This document shows positions 17,470 to 26,655 of a stretch of 64,000 nucleotides of DNA, in pieces. The notes under the pieces are model-generated. The model ran no database searches. It saw nothing but the letters and a program-made list of their open reading frames with translations, and was not told the origin of the DNA. The position numbers and the translations under genes were made by a program. Source of the DNA: Silicimonas sp963779765 (lineage in GTDB: Bacteria > Pseudomonadota > Alphaproteobacteria > Rhodobacterales > Rhodobacteraceae); the NCBI GenBank assembly GCA_963779765.1, contig CAVZZP010000004.1:682001-746000 (forward strand). The letters run 5' to 3'. Each line of letters starts with the position of its first letter. Positions within the stretch are counted from its first letter, which is position 1.

Positions 17470-19151
17470 TGGGTCAGTTTCAACTGGTTGATCTGGTTGG
17501 CGATGGACGAGAAGGCGTACTCGATGTCCAGCCCTTCCACGCGGTAGAAGTGCTGCGGCGTCGAGGCGCATCCGCGCATGATCTCGGCAGACTCGTCGGT
17601 GACTTCGAAGCCGATCGTGAAGATCACGATGTTCTGGGCCTTGGCGGCCGAGCAGATCTGCGCCAGACGACGGTCCTTGGTGTCGGTGGACGCGTTGTTG
17701 CTGCGCGCCGGCACCGTCCGGTAGGGATCGTAGTAGTTGTCGTAGAAGTCGTTGCTGCGTCCGGTGAAGTGGTAGTAGGCATAGGCGCGACGCTGGAGCG
17801 TCATGTTGGCCCAGGCGTCCAGCCAGGACAGGCGCGTCAGCGTGCCGGGGCTGTTGGTCCAGTTCTGGTCGGTGATGTTGTACCAGTCTTCGCGCGACCG
17901 GCCATCGCGGTCACGGTCGCTCGGCTCTTCACGCTCCCAGTAGATGTCGCCGTTACTGTTCTTCTTGTAGTAAGGGCTGTTGCCCTCCTTGAAGCTGTCG
18001 CGCAGATAGAACTGGTCGGTGTTGATGCCGTCCGTCATCACGACGATGAATTTCAGCGAGTCCTGCCGCCCGTAGGCGTGCGGGCGCACCGAGAAGGCGT
18101 TGTCGACGCGACCGGCTGCCGTGAAGTCGTTCAGGGCTCCATTGGTCGAAGGATCGAGGAGAGCGACGCCCCACTTGACCGCCACGTCGATCGACGTGTT
18201 GCCGTCCGCCGTGAAGGCTTCGATCTGGTTCCGCAGGGCGACGGCGTTGTTGGACCAGGGCGTGATCTGGGAATAGCTCTCGTTACGGCACACGGGCGTC
18301 GAGACGCTCATGCCGCTCTGATAGCTTCTCCAGGGATCGAAGTGAGCCGTTTGCGACAGCGAGATCGGTTCCATGATAGGCTCGCCGCCGTTGGTGTAGC
18401 GAAGGTTGCCGTACTGGTCCCTTGCCTGGCGGGAGCGCTGCATCGCGTTCTGGGTGAAGTCTTCCGGGGCGAAGTTCACGCAGTGCGAATAGTTGTGGTT
18501 GTGGTGCGTCGCCAGCGACGAGAACAACAGCGGCCCGGCGTTCACCTGCGTCGAATAGGGAATGAGCGACAGGGAAACCCGGTCGTCCTCGGCGCCTGCG
18601 AGGATGTTGTCGACGAAATCCGTCGCCGCATCCTGCATGTTCTCGAGCTTGTTGTTGTCGCCCATAGAGCCCGACACGTCGAGCACGAGCGAAACTTCGA
18701 CATCCGACACGGATTCTTCGGCCTGCGAGGTCGCCCCGAAAGGTAGCGTCTCGACGCCGACGAGGTTCATCAGCAAAGTCCGGTATCCGCCGCTGACGTT
18801 AACGGACACCTGGCGTCCGGTGATCACAGGCGCCGCGCCGACCTCGAAGACGTCGATGTCGTCGTCGGTGACCGTGATGTTCACCTTGGCAAGGTAATCC
18901 TTCACGACCTCCTTGGGATCGACCGTCTGGTTCAGGTTCGCCGCGGCAAGAACGGCCCGGTCTGTCGAGTTCTGAACGTGCGTGCGCTCGTTCTCGTAGA
19001 TCATCAGGTCCACGGCGATCCCGCCGAACAGGATCATGCAGAAGAAGATGAACAGCGAGAAAGCAATCAGCGATCCGTCCTCGTCGCGCCGGAAGGACCG
19101 GGCTTGATCGAGAGTTTCGCGAAAGGCGCTGCGAGGTGTCATCGGCAGCAT
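17466..19151 (-). CDS. TadG-like pilus assembly protein with von Willebrand A domain
   Basis: The 561-aa protein has an N-terminal TadG/TadE-type segment (DEDGSLIAFSLFIFFCMILF) and a membrane anchor. A von Willebrand factor A domain follows, with the metal-ion-dependent adhesion motif DVSGSMGD at about residues 158-165 and a later VVMTDGINT strand. A Tyr/Asn/Asp-rich insert (about 360-470) lies within the vWA region. The ATG at 19151 follows GAGGGGAAAATAC. It heads the three-gene pilus operon. Secreted or periplasmic adhesion is likely. Confidence 0.85.
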   Translation of the reverse strand: MLPMTPRSAFRETLDQARSFRRDEDGSLIAFSLFIFFCMILFGGIAVDLMIYENERTHVQNSTDRAVLAAANLNQTVDPKEVVKDYLAKVNITVTDDDIDVFEVGAAPVITGRQVSVNVSGGYRTLLMNLVGVETLPFGATSQAEESVSDVEVSLVLDVSGSMGDNNKLENMQDAATDFVDNILAGAEDDRVSLSLIPYSTQVNAGPLLFSSLATHHNHNYSHCVNFAPEDFTQNAMQRSRQARDQYGNLRYTNGGEPIMEPISLSQTAHFDPWRSYQSGMSVSTPVCRNESYSQITPWSNNAVALRNQIEAFTADGNTSIDVAVKWGVALLDPSTNGALNDFTAAGRVDNAFSVRPHAYGRQDSLKFIVVMTDGINTDQFYLRDSFKEGNSPYYKKNSNGDIYWEREEPSDRDRDGRSREDWYNITDQNWTNSPGTLTRLSWLDAWANMTLQRRAYAYYHFTGRSNDFYDNYYDPYRTVPARSNNASTDTKDRRLAQICSAAKAQNIVIFTIGFEVTDESAEIMRGCASTPQHFYRVEGLDIEYAFSSIANQINQLKLTQ

Positions 19152-19460
19152 GTATTTTCCCCTCAGGCAATAATTAACTGGTGTGACGAAATTCAGGTCT
19201 TCGGGGGAAACATCCGCGAGAACATTGGCGAAAATACGGCGACACTGACGCCCCAAACATGAAGAGACGGCAGGACATGCAGGCTAAGATGTTGAGAAGT
19301 ATGCTGGTTTTGTTTACGGAAACACTGTGTTCCGGGGCTAAATGACGCCGTTGTCCCTGCACGGAGCCTGCGCGACTGCCCTCTGGCGCAAAAGAAAAGG
19401 GCCGACTTTCGCCGACCCTGAGGGAGTGAACTGGTCCGGGCCGGTTCGCCCGGGAGCGCG
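19152..19460. other. Gap between tadG and ftsZ
   Basis: This 309-bp stretch holds the tadG promoter region on one side and the ftsZ terminator on the other (listed separately). It is AT-richer than its flanks near 19150-19330. I see no convincing small gene; a flp-like pilin was looked for and not found. Confidence 0.5.
19391..19418 (-). terminator. ftsZ terminator
   Basis: On the minus strand GGGTCGGC-GAAA-GTCGGCCC forms an 8-bp stem with a GNRA-type GAAA tetraloop followed by TTTTCTTTT. It begins 43 bp past the ftsZ stop, so the division operon ends here and does not read into the pilus genes. Confidence 0.88.
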
Positions 19461-21044
19461 TCAGTTGGCCTGACGCCGCAGGAAGGCCGGAATTTCGATC
19501 CGCTCCTGGTCGGGATCGTAGGTCTGCTCCTCGACCGCGCGGCTGACCGGAGGCTGGTGGCGAACGGGCTGCTCGGCAGGGGCATGACCCGGAGCGGCAC
19601 CGCCCGACATGCGGTTGATGAGGGTGTTGATGCCGAAGCGCGGACGCTCGGCCTCGATGGTGCGCTCGCGGGGGGCGGGCGACGACGGTGCGGTATAGCG
19701 CGCTCCGCCCGGCACACGGTTCTGAAGCGACCCGGGCGCGCGACCCGTGACCCGCTCCAGACGCGCCAGCGCCTCGGGAGACGGCGTGCCAGGCGTGCGG
19801 GCCTGCGGCTGAGGCTGAGGCGCGGGCTCGGCGTGGTATTCCTCGGCCTCGTGGCGATAGGCCGGCGGCGGCAGACCGTCATCGCTCTGCGCGACGTGCT
19901 GGCCGCGCTGTTCCATCTCCTCGAACAGGCTCGGCTCGGGCTCGCGGCGCGACGGCGCGCGGGCATAGACCTCTTCCGCCCTCTCCGGCTCGGCAGGTGC
20001 CGGCGCGGCGGCGGCACGCTGAGGCGCACGCTCCTCGGTCCGGCGCTCGGTCCGATGCTCGGGGACGCGGGCCGAGATGTCGGCGTCGATGCCCGTCGCC
20101 ACGACGCTGACGCGCATCCGGCCTTCCATGCTCTCGTCGAGCGTCGAACCGACGATGATGTTCGCGTCGGCGTCGACCTCTTCGCGGATCCGGTTCGCGG
20201 CCTCGTCCAGCTCGAACAGCGTGAGATCGTGAGCGCCGGTGATGTTGATGAGAACGCCCTTGGCGCCCTTGAGGCTGATCTCGTCCAGAAGCGGATTGGC
20301 GATGGCCTTCTCGGCGGCCTGCACGGCGCGATCCTCGCCCTCGGCCTCGCCGGTGCCCATCATCGCCTTGCCCATCTCGTCCATAACGGCGCGGACGTCG
20401 GCGAAGTCGAGGTTGATGAGACCCGGACGCACCATCAGGTCGGTCACGCCCTTCACGCCCTGGTAGAGCACGTCGTCGGCCATCGAGAAGGCCTCGGTGA
20501 AGGTCGTCTTCTCGTTGGCCAGCCGGAACAGGTTCTGGTTCGGGATGATGATCAGCGTGTCGACCATCTTCTGGAGGGCTTCGACACCGTCCTCGGCCTG
20601 CTTCATTCGCTTGGCGCCCTCGAACTGGAAGGGCTTCGTCACGACGCCGACGGTCAGCACACCCAATTCGCGCGCGGCCTGCGCGATGATCGGCGCGGCC
20701 CCCGTGCCGGTTCCGCCGCCCATGCCGGCGGTGATGAAGCACATGTGCGCCCCGGCCAGGTGATCGACGATCTCCTCGATCGTCTCCTCGGCGGCAGCGG
20801 CGCCGACTGAGGGCCTGGCGCCTGCGCCCAGCCCTTCGGTCACCTTGACGCCCATCTGGATCTTGGTGGCGGCGTTCGATTGCTGCAGCGCCTGCGCGTC
20901 GGTGTTCGCCACGACGAACTCGACGCCTTCAAGGCGCTTTTCGATCATGTTGTTCACGGCGTTGCCGCCAGCACCGCCCACTCCGAACACGGTAATGCGC
21001 GGCTTAAGCTCTTCGTGGGAGGGGATCGTCAAATTCAACGTCAT
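19461..21044 (-). CDS. ftsZ: Cell division GTPase FtsZ
   Basis: FtsZ is the tubulin-like GTPase that forms the division ring. The GTP-binding signature GGGTGTG is at residues 109-115, preceded by the VFGVGGAGGNAVNNM block (19-33). The T7-loop region NLDFADVRAVM is near 210. Residues 325-500 form a long Pro/Ala/Glu-rich disordered linker, characteristic of alphaproteobacterial FtsZ. The extreme C-terminus, IEIPAFLRRQAN, is the conserved peptide that binds FtsA and other partners. At 527 aa it is typical of the group. Confidence 0.98.
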   Translation of the reverse strand: MTLNLTIPSHEELKPRITVFGVGGAGGNAVNNMIEKRLEGVEFVVANTDAQALQQSNAATKIQMGVKVTEGLGAGARPSVGAAAAEETIEEIVDHLAGAHMCFITAGMGGGTGTGAAPIIAQAARELGVLTVGVVTKPFQFEGAKRMKQAEDGVEALQKMVDTLIIIPNQNLFRLANEKTTFTEAFSMADDVLYQGVKGVTDLMVRPGLINLDFADVRAVMDEMGKAMMGTGEAEGEDRAVQAAEKAIANPLLDEISLKGAKGVLINITGAHDLTLFELDEAANRIREEVDADANIIVGSTLDESMEGRMRVSVVATGIDADISARVPEHRTERRTEERAPQRAAAAPAPAEPERAEEVYARAPSRREPEPSLFEEMEQRGQHVAQSDDGLPPPAYRHEAEEYHAEPAPQPQPQARTPGTPSPEALARLERVTGRAPGSLQNRVPGGARYTAPSSPAPRERTIEAERPRFGINTLINRMSGGAAPGHAPAEQPVRHQPPVSRAVEEQTYDPDQERIEIPAFLRRQAN

Positions 21045-21460
21045 GATGCTTCCGCCTGTCTATTCTTGTCGCGCCATCGGGCAGAGGCCGCCGTCTTTAT
21101 CACGGTCATCAATCGACCGCCTGCTGGGTGAATGGACCTTACCGAAAGTCAGGTAAGCGGTCACCCCGATTCGAGCCGAAAACCACGAAATATGGCATTT
21201 TTTTGTCCCCAGCCCCCAGCATCTGGGGGTAACCCCAATATCCTGTGGTCAGTCACGGACTTACGCCCGTCTCTTCACGAGAGAAGCCCTGGGAGACATG
21301 CAAAACGCACATCCGGTGGTTGTTTCATCTTGTCGGAGGACACTGCTCGTGCCGCCCGCCGGTCTCATGCCGGAGTTGTGGATAACATTAACAGATTCGA
21401 AATGGTCCGTCGCGCCAATTCGGGCCGTTCCGGCCCTTTGCGGCGGATTTCCTCTCCCCC
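21045..21460. promoter_or_regulatory. Upstream region of ftsZ, with a perfect DnaA box
   Basis: This 416-bp non-coding region contains TTGTGGATAA at 21376-21385, an exact 9-mer DnaA box (TTATCCACAA on the other strand), 332 bp upstream of the ftsZ ATG. TTAAC (a CtrA-type half-site core) follows at 21389-21393. A C/G-rich hairpin (CCCCAG ... CTGGGG) lies around 21209-21230. In Caulobacter both DnaA and CtrA act at ftsZ; whether they do here is inference. Confidence 0.4.
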
Positions 21461-21860
21461 TCAAACGGCAGGGGCTGTCGGGCACGAAAGGGTTTCCTCG
21501 GTCACCGCGACGACCTCCTGGATACTCGCCCGCGCCAAAGCGCGCCAGACGGACGTACAGACGTTCACCCTTTCTGAACGGCCACCAGCACGCCGGTCCG
21601 TCCGCGTCGCCGTCGTAGTAGAAGCAAAGCTGGCCGTTCGTCGTGGTGATGCGTCCATAGACACAGCGGCCGCTCTCGTCCCGCCACACCGACAACTCGC
21701 GGCTCAGATACTCCTCGACGCCCACATCGACCCCGAACTGGTAGTTTCGGAAGGTCAGCGTCTTGCCCTCCGCGAAATCGAGAAAGGCGTCCGGGCTCAG
21801 GTATTCCTGCGCGGCGGCAGGCGTCGTGCAAAGACAGAGGGCAACCGCGAGGCTCCGCAT
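21461..21860 (-). CDS. Small secreted protein between ftsZ and ftsA, frameshifted
   Basis: The product begins with a signal peptide (MRSLAVALCLCTTPAAAQ) followed by a domain with three Cys (RCVYG, LCFYY, ACWWP) suggestive of a disulfide-bonded periplasmic fold. A doubled G at 21520-21521 shifts the frame; with one base fewer it ends EYQEVVAVTEETLSCPTAPAV at 132 aa instead of running on as Arg/Pro-rich nonsense. The gene starts 1 bp from the ftsA stop, inside the division cluster. I do not recognise a named family, so a role in division is only suggested by place. Confidence 0.65.
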
Positions 21861-21861
21861 T

Positions 21862-23196
21862 CTACCAGTTTTCCTTGAACCACTTCACCGCGCGTTTCAG
21901 CGACCGGGGCGCGCCACGGTCGGACGGCATCTCGAAATCCCACCACTCGTCTTGCGGATGCGCCGCGAAAAGGGACAACCCGACCGACGACGCGAAGGCC
22001 GCCCCGGTCGCCGCCTGCGGCAAGCCGTGGACGCGCAAAGGACGACCCACCCGCACCTGCTGGCCAAGGATCTTCGGCGCCAGTGTATCCAGCCCCGGGA
22101 TCTGCGACGCGCCTCCCGTCAGAACGATCTGCTGCGACGGAAGATGCTCGAAGCCCGCAGCGTCGAGGCGTCCGCGCACTTCCTCGAGGATCTCCTCGAC
22201 ACGGGGACGCATGATTCCGATGAGTTCGGCCCGGCTGACCGTGCGGCGGTCATGCTCCCAGTCGCCCGTCTCTCCGCCGATCTCGATCATCTCGCGGTCG
22301 TCCATTCCGGTGGCGAGGACGCCGCCGTGGAAGGTCTTGATCCGCTCGGCGACGGCCAGCGAGACATGGAGACCCTTCGAGATGTCGCTCGTCACATGCG
22401 CGCCGCCCAGACGGACGGTGTCGGCATAGATCATGTGCTTCTTGATGAAGATCGAGATGCCGGTGGTCCCGCCCCCCATGTCGACGCAGGCGGCCCCCAG
22501 TTCCTGCTCGTCCTCGACCAGAGCGGCGATGCCCGAGACATAGGCCGACGATGCCACGCCCGCGAGTTCGAGGTCACAGCGCTTGAGGCAATATATCAGG
22601 TTCTCGATCACCGCGCGGTCGACCGTCAGCATGTGCATGTCGCAGGACAGCCGCTGCCCGATCTGGTCCCGAGGGTCGATCAGCCCCGTACGGTGATCGA
22701 GAGCGAAGTTCACCGGCTGCGCATGAAGCACTTCGCGGTCGAAACCATAGTCAGGCACGTCGCAGGCCTGAAGCACGCGCGCCACGTCATGCTCGCCCAC
22801 GACATCGCCCTCGACGCGCACGATCCCGGCCAGCCCATAGGACCGGGGCTGCCCGCCCGACAGGCAGGCGATGACATGGTCGACCCGCGTGTTGGCCATC
22901 TTCTGCGCCGCCTGGACCGCGGTGCGGATCGCACGCTCGGTTTCCTGGACAGCGCAGGTCTCGCCCAGTTCGATGCCGCGCGACCGCGTGGTCGCGGCGC
23001 CGATCACGCGGAACTGTGTCTGCCCGGCCATGTGGCCGATGCCTTCCCCCTCGGGCACCCGGTCACGACCGTCGAAACGAAGCACAAGGCAGGCAATCTT
23101 CGAGGTGCCGACGTCCAGAATCGCGATCACACCCCGCTGGATCGCGGCACGCCGCATCGCGCGCATGGAACGCTGGCTCTGGTACAGGTCGCTCAT
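21862..23196 (-). CDS. ftsA: Cell division protein FtsA
   Basis: FtsA is the actin-like ATPase that tethers FtsZ to the membrane. ATP-binding motifs are visible: phosphate 1 (AILDVGTSKIACLVL), phosphate 2 (CVDMGGGTTGISIF) and the adenosine motif (IVLTGGASQIPGL). The C-terminus RAVKWFKENW is the amphipathic membrane-targeting helix. The ATG at 23196 (MSDLYQSQRS) overlaps the ftsQ stop by 4 bp. The 444-aa length is typical. Confidence 0.97.
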   Translation of the reverse strand: MSDLYQSQRSMRAMRRAAIQRGVIAILDVGTSKIACLVLRFDGRDRVPEGEGIGHMAGQTQFRVIGAATTRSRGIELGETCAVQETERAIRTAVQAAQKMANTRVDHVIACLSGGQPRSYGLAGIVRVEGDVVGEHDVARVLQACDVPDYGFDREVLHAQPVNFALDHRTGLIDPRDQIGQRLSCDMHMLTVDRAVIENLIYCLKRCDLELAGVASSAYVSGIAALVEDEQELGAACVDMGGGTTGISIFIKKHMIYADTVRLGGAHVTSDISKGLHVSLAVAERIKTFHGGVLATGMDDREMIEIGGETGDWEHDRRTVSRAELIGIMRPRVEEILEEVRGRLDAAGFEHLPSQQIVLTGGASQIPGLDTLAPKILGQQVRVGRPLRVHGLPQAATGAAFASSVGLSLFAAHPQDEWWDFEMPSDRGAPRSLKRAVKWFKENW

Positions 23197-24104
23197 CTCG
23201 ACTGCTCTCCGTCGGGGGTGAAATCGGTGTCGTACAAATCCTCGGCCGCGCCCTGCCCCAGCCGGATCGCCGGCCGACGCGGATTGCGGAAATCGACGGC
23301 CGCGATGTCGCGCGCGAACAGGTCCTGCGCCGCGTCCAGTGCAATGGCCTTCTGAAGCGCGGTCAGCGGGTCGGTCTCCGGCAGAAGGATGCGCTGGTCG
23401 CGGTCGAGGATGACGTCCCATCGGCGCGCGCCGACCCGCAGAAGGCCGCGTGTCCGACCCTCGAGAGGCTCCAGCGCCGCCAGCAGTTCCAGCGCTTCCA
23501 CCACCGCCTTGTCCGCAGCGGGACCCGCCAGCAAAGGCAGATCGGGGCGGTCCCCCCGCGCGGCCAGCGCCGTGACGCGATGACCCGTCTCGTCGATCAG
23601 CGTCAGCCCCTCGGCACTGCGCCAGATCGCGGCCGGCTGCCGTTCGGTCACGTCGATTTCAAGCACACCTCCGGTGCGGATGCGGACCGAGGCCTCGGCT
23701 ACCGCGTCGAGCGTCCTGACGCGCCGGCGCAGCTCGGACAGCTCCATGTCGAAGGACGACATCGGGAAATCCATGGCGAGCACCGAACGCACCTGCGCCG
23801 CCGTCTCGTCCGAGGCGTGCTCCACCGCCATCATGTGGACCATGAACTCGGGCCGCTCTTCAAGCTGACGGCGGATCTCGCCCACCCGGTCGAACGCCGC
23901 ATCGACGCGCGCCTCGTCCGACGCCCAGACCAGCGCCACTGTCGCGACACACAGGACCGGAAGCCCGTAGCGCAGAAAGCGCCGGAACCCGGGCCGCAGC
24001 ATAAGGCGGTTCATCCGGTAGGCGAGGCGCGACGGCGCGGGGTCGCGGCGGGTCTCGCGCGCTTCCGCCGCCGCCAGGCGCATGTCGCCCTTCACCGGCC
24101 GCAT
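23193..24104 (-). CDS. ftsQ: Cell division protein FtsQ
   Basis: FtsQ is the bitopic division protein linking cytoplasmic and periplasmic parts of the divisome. A basic cytoplasmic N-terminus is followed by one membrane segment (about residues 46-61, LPVLCVATVALVWA), a POTRA domain (about 75-150, with the RVRTLDAVAEASVRI region) and the FtsQ beta domain. Three in-frame Met codons compete for the start; I choose 24104 because AGGGACGCCTC precedes it and the overlap with ddl is then only 13 bp. Confidence 0.93.
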   Translation of the reverse strand: MRPVKGDMRLAAAEARETRRDPAPSRLAYRMNRLMLRPGFRRFLRYGLPVLCVATVALVWASDEARVDAAFDRVGEIRRQLEERPEFMVHMMAVEHASDETAAQVRSVLAMDFPMSSFDMELSELRRRVRTLDAVAEASVRIRTGGVLEIDVTERQPAAIWRSAEGLTLIDETGHRVTALAARGDRPDLPLLAGPAADKAVVEALELLAALEPLEGRTRGLLRVGARRWDVILDRDQRILLPETDPLTALQKAIALDAAQDLFARDIAAVDFRNPRRPAIRLGQGAAEDLYDTDFTPDGEQSR

Positions 24105-25006
24105 GAGGCGTCCCTGACCAGCCAGTCGCACAAGTCCGGGAACGAAATGCCGACATGAGCTGCCTGCTCGGGCACGAGCGACGTGGGCGTCATGCCCGGC
24201 TGCGTATTGGTTTCAAGCGCCACCAGGCCCGCAAGCCCCTTGGCGTCGTCCCACCTGAAGTCGGTGCGGCTGACACCCCTGCAGCCCAGCACCCGATGCG
24301 CGGTCACCGCGTGTGAAAGGCAGGCCTCGGTCACCTCGGCCGGGATGTCGGCGGGCAGTTCGTGCCGCGACCCGCCGGGGGAATACTTGGCGTGATAGTC
24401 GTACCAGCCGTCCGACAGGATTTCCGTCACGCAGAAGGCACGGTCTTCCCTCACCGAGACGGTCAGCTCGCGGCCCGCGACATAGGCCTCGACCATCAGG
24501 TGCTCGGGCATTTCGTCCGAGATCAGCGGAGGGCCGTTCGCGCCCTCCTGGACGATATAGACGCCGACGGACGAGCCTTCGTTGTTCGGCTTCACGACGT
24601 AGGGCGGCGCCATGACGTGATGCGCCATGATCTCGGCCTTGCAACGGATCAGGCTCTCGACGACCGGAATGCCCGCCTCGGCATAGACCGCCTTGGTCCG
24701 CGTCTTGTCCATCGCCAGGGCCGAGGCCAGGACGCCCGAATGAGTGTAGGGGATGCGCAGCCATTCCAGGATGCCCTGGACGCAGCCGTCCTCGCCCCAT
24801 CGCCCGTGCAGCGCGTTGAAGACCACATCGGGACGCGACGCGGACAGGCGCTCGGCGACATCGGCGCCCGCGTCCAGTTCGCTAACCTCGTATCCCGCTT
24901 CCCTCAGCGCGGCGGCGCATTCGCGCCCGCTGGACAGGGACACCTCGCGCTCGGCCGAGGGTCCGCCCAAAAGTACCGTCACCTTGGGGGTCGTCCTGCT
25001 CGACAT
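24092..25006 (-). CDS. ddl: D-alanine--D-alanine ligase
   Basis: Ddl joins two D-Ala for the peptidoglycan pentapeptide. It is an ATP-grasp enzyme: the N-terminal VLLGGPSAEREVSL block, VVKPNNEGSSVGV (ATP and triphosphate contacts), the EILSDGWYDYHAKY strand and the C-terminal ALETNTQPGMTPTSLVPEQ magnesium/substrate block are all intact. I start at ATG 25006; a GTG three codons upstream is possible. Length 304 aa, normal. It is followed by the overlapping ftsQ. Confidence 0.95.
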   Translation of the reverse strand: MSSRTTPKVTVLLGGPSAEREVSLSSGRECAAALREAGYEVSELDAGADVAERLSASRPDVVFNALHGRWGEDGCVQGILEWLRIPYTHSGVLASALAMDKTRTKAVYAEAGIPVVESLIRCKAEIMAHHVMAPPYVVKPNNEGSSVGVYIVQEGANGPPLISDEMPEHLMVEAYVAGRELTVSVREDRAFCVTEILSDGWYDYHAKYSPGGSRHELPADIPAEVTEACLSHAVTAHRVLGCRGVSRTDFRWDDAKGLAGLVALETNTQPGMTPTSLVPEQAAHVGISFPDLCDWLVRDASCGR

Positions 25007-25046
25007 ACCCGCCACTGCCCATTGTTGGAGCGTCTTCGCGCCCCGG

Positions 25047-25991
25047 TTATTCTGTCTCTGCCTCGGGAGCCGGTTCGCCGACCCTCATGATTTCCCACTC
25101 TAGCCTGATTCCGGAGTGTTGGAAAACCTTCTCGCGCACCTCTTCCCCAAGGCCCTCAAGATCGGCCGCCGTCGCCGTCCCGGTGTTGATGAGAAAGTTC
25201 GGATGCATCTCGGACATTTGCGCCCCGCCTCGCGTCGCGCCCCGCAGGCCGGCGTCGTCGATGACCTTCCACGCCTTCAGATCATGGCTGTCGCCCGCCT
25301 GCCCGGTCGAGCTGAAACCGGCGGGATTGCGGAAGGTCGAGCCGGCAGAGAGGTCCTTCGTCGGCTGCGTCTCGTCGCGCCGCGCCATCTGCTCGTCCAT
25401 CTTCGCCGCAAGCTCGGCCGGATCGCCCGGATTTGCGCGGAAAGTCGCCGAGACGATCATCGCGCCCTCTGGCACCGTCGCCTGCCGGTAGCGGAAGTCG
25501 AGATCCGATGGCGTCAGCGTCACACGGGCGCCGTCGCGCAGCACCGCCTTCGCCGACACCAGGTGGTCCGCCACGTAGGAGCCGTAGCATCCGGCGTTCA
25601 TCCGCACCGCGCCGCCGATCGAGCCGGGGATGGTCCGCAGGAAGGTCAGGTCGCGCCCCGCCTCCGCCGCCACGCGCGCGACCTGCGAGTCCAGAGCCGC
25701 CGCCCCGGCGATGACGAGGTCGTCCTCGACCTCTATATCCGCGAAGGTGCGGGACAGGCGGATCACCACCGCACGCAGACCGCCGTCGCGCACGATCAGG
25801 TTGGAGCCGACGCCCATGGGGAAGACGGCCACCTCAGGCGGCAGCGCTCGAAGGAAGTCTGACAGGTCCTCGACATCGCGCGGCAGGTAGAGCCAGTCGG
25901 CGGGACCGCCGACCCGAAGCCACGTCAGGCCCGAAAGGTCATAGTCCGGCGTCAGCCGTCCGCGCGTCCCGATATCGCCGATTTCACCCAT
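25047..25991 (-). CDS. murB: UDP-N-acetylenolpyruvoylglucosamine reductase MurB
   Basis: MurB is the FAD- and NADPH-dependent reductase making UDP-MurNAc. Visible blocks are WLRVGGPADWL and GVGSNLIVRDGG (FAD-binding), TFLRTIPGSIGGAVRMNAGCYG, the catalytic-Ser loop in STFRNP, and the C-terminal MHPNFLINTG. The 314-aa length fits the type I family. It is 41 bp upstream of ddl. In many relatives murC and murG lie on the far side of the DUF2484 gene; here they do not. Confidence 0.96.
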   Translation of the reverse strand: MGEIGDIGTRGRLTPDYDLSGLTWLRVGGPADWLYLPRDVEDLSDFLRALPPEVAVFPMGVGSNLIVRDGGLRAVVIRLSRTFADIEVEDDLVIAGAAALDSQVARVAAEAGRDLTFLRTIPGSIGGAVRMNAGCYGSYVADHLVSAKAVLRDGARVTLTPSDLDFRYRQATVPEGAMIVSATFRANPGDPAELAAKMDEQMARRDETQPTKDLSAGSTFRNPAGFSSTGQAGDSHDLKAWKVIDDAGLRGATRGGAQMSEMHPNFLINTGTATAADLEGLGEEVREKVFQHSGIRLEWEIMRVGEPAPEAETE

Positions 25992-26039
25992 TCCGGCCGG
26001 TCTAGCGTCCCGAAGGGGTCCGCGCCAGCCCGGATCGCC

Positions 26040-26300
26040 TCAGCGCAGCCGCTTGGACCGGAGGACCCACCGGAAGATCGCGCCGACGGGCCAGGCCACG
26101 AAGACCGCGCCCGCCGCGATCGGAGCGACTGCGATAAGCGCCGCCGCAAGATCGCCCTCGCCTCCCTGGCGGAGAAACATCATGTAGGCGATGCCCACGC
26201 CGAAACCGCCCGACATCAGAAGGGCGGGAAACATCGACGGCACGAAAAGCATCAGCGCCCAGGCCCCCATCACGACGAGGGTCACCGTCGTCGCCGTCAA
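26040..26300 (-). CDS. Small membrane protein next to DUF2484
   Basis: I start at a TTG at 26300 that overlaps the DUF2484 stop (TTGA); a TTG at 26342 in the same frame gives a longer Arg-rich N-terminus. The 86-aa product has three hydrophobic segments (VTLVVMGAWALMLFVPSMF, ALLMSGGFGVGIAYMMFL and LIAVAPIAAGAVFVAWPVGAIF). No family is recognised. It is translationally coupled to its neighbour and precedes murB by 48 bp, so it is probably part of the envelope cluster. Confidence 0.55.
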   Translation of the reverse strand: MTATTVTLVVMGAWALMLFVPSMFPALLMSGGFGVGIAYMMFLRQGGEGDLAAALIAVAPIAAGAVFVAWPVGAIFRWVLRSKRLR

Positions 26301-26563
26301 GACGGCTCGCCTTCGCCGCGCCGGAAAAGCGCGGCGAGCCAACGCAGGAAGAACCTGACGGGCCAGCGCAGGACGGAAGCCGCCATGAGAAGCACGATCA
26401 GACCCGCGATGACCCCGTCGACGACGAAGACCGCGACGAGGACAGGCAATCCGACCGCGATAAGCGCATACGCCTGCGGCCAGTGACGGTGCTTCGACGG
26501 CACCATTCCGGTCAGGTTGGTCACCACCAGCCAGAGAAGGGCCAGGATCATGGGATGGCTCAT
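26297..26563 (-). CDS. DUF2484 family membrane protein
   Basis: The 88-aa protein from ATG 26563 (MSHPMILALLWLVVTNL) has three membrane segments and the pattern LTGMVPSKHRHWPQAYALIA followed by LRWPVRFFLRWL. I recognise this as DUF2484, a small protein that in Rhodobacteraceae usually sits between murC and murB. Function is unknown. Here the murC side is replaced by a radical SAM gene. Confidence 0.8.
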   Translation of the reverse strand: MSHPMILALLWLVVTNLTGMVPSKHRHWPQAYALIAVGLPVLVAVFVVDGVIAGLIVLLMAASVLRWPVRFFLRWLAALFRRGEGEPS

Positions 26564-26655
26564 GCCGCCCTTCGTAGACCTGGATTTCGGCAGCAATGCG
26601 GCGGCTTCATTTCTTTCCAAATACGCGAGCGGCGCTGCCCGTTGCGCTCCGAACC

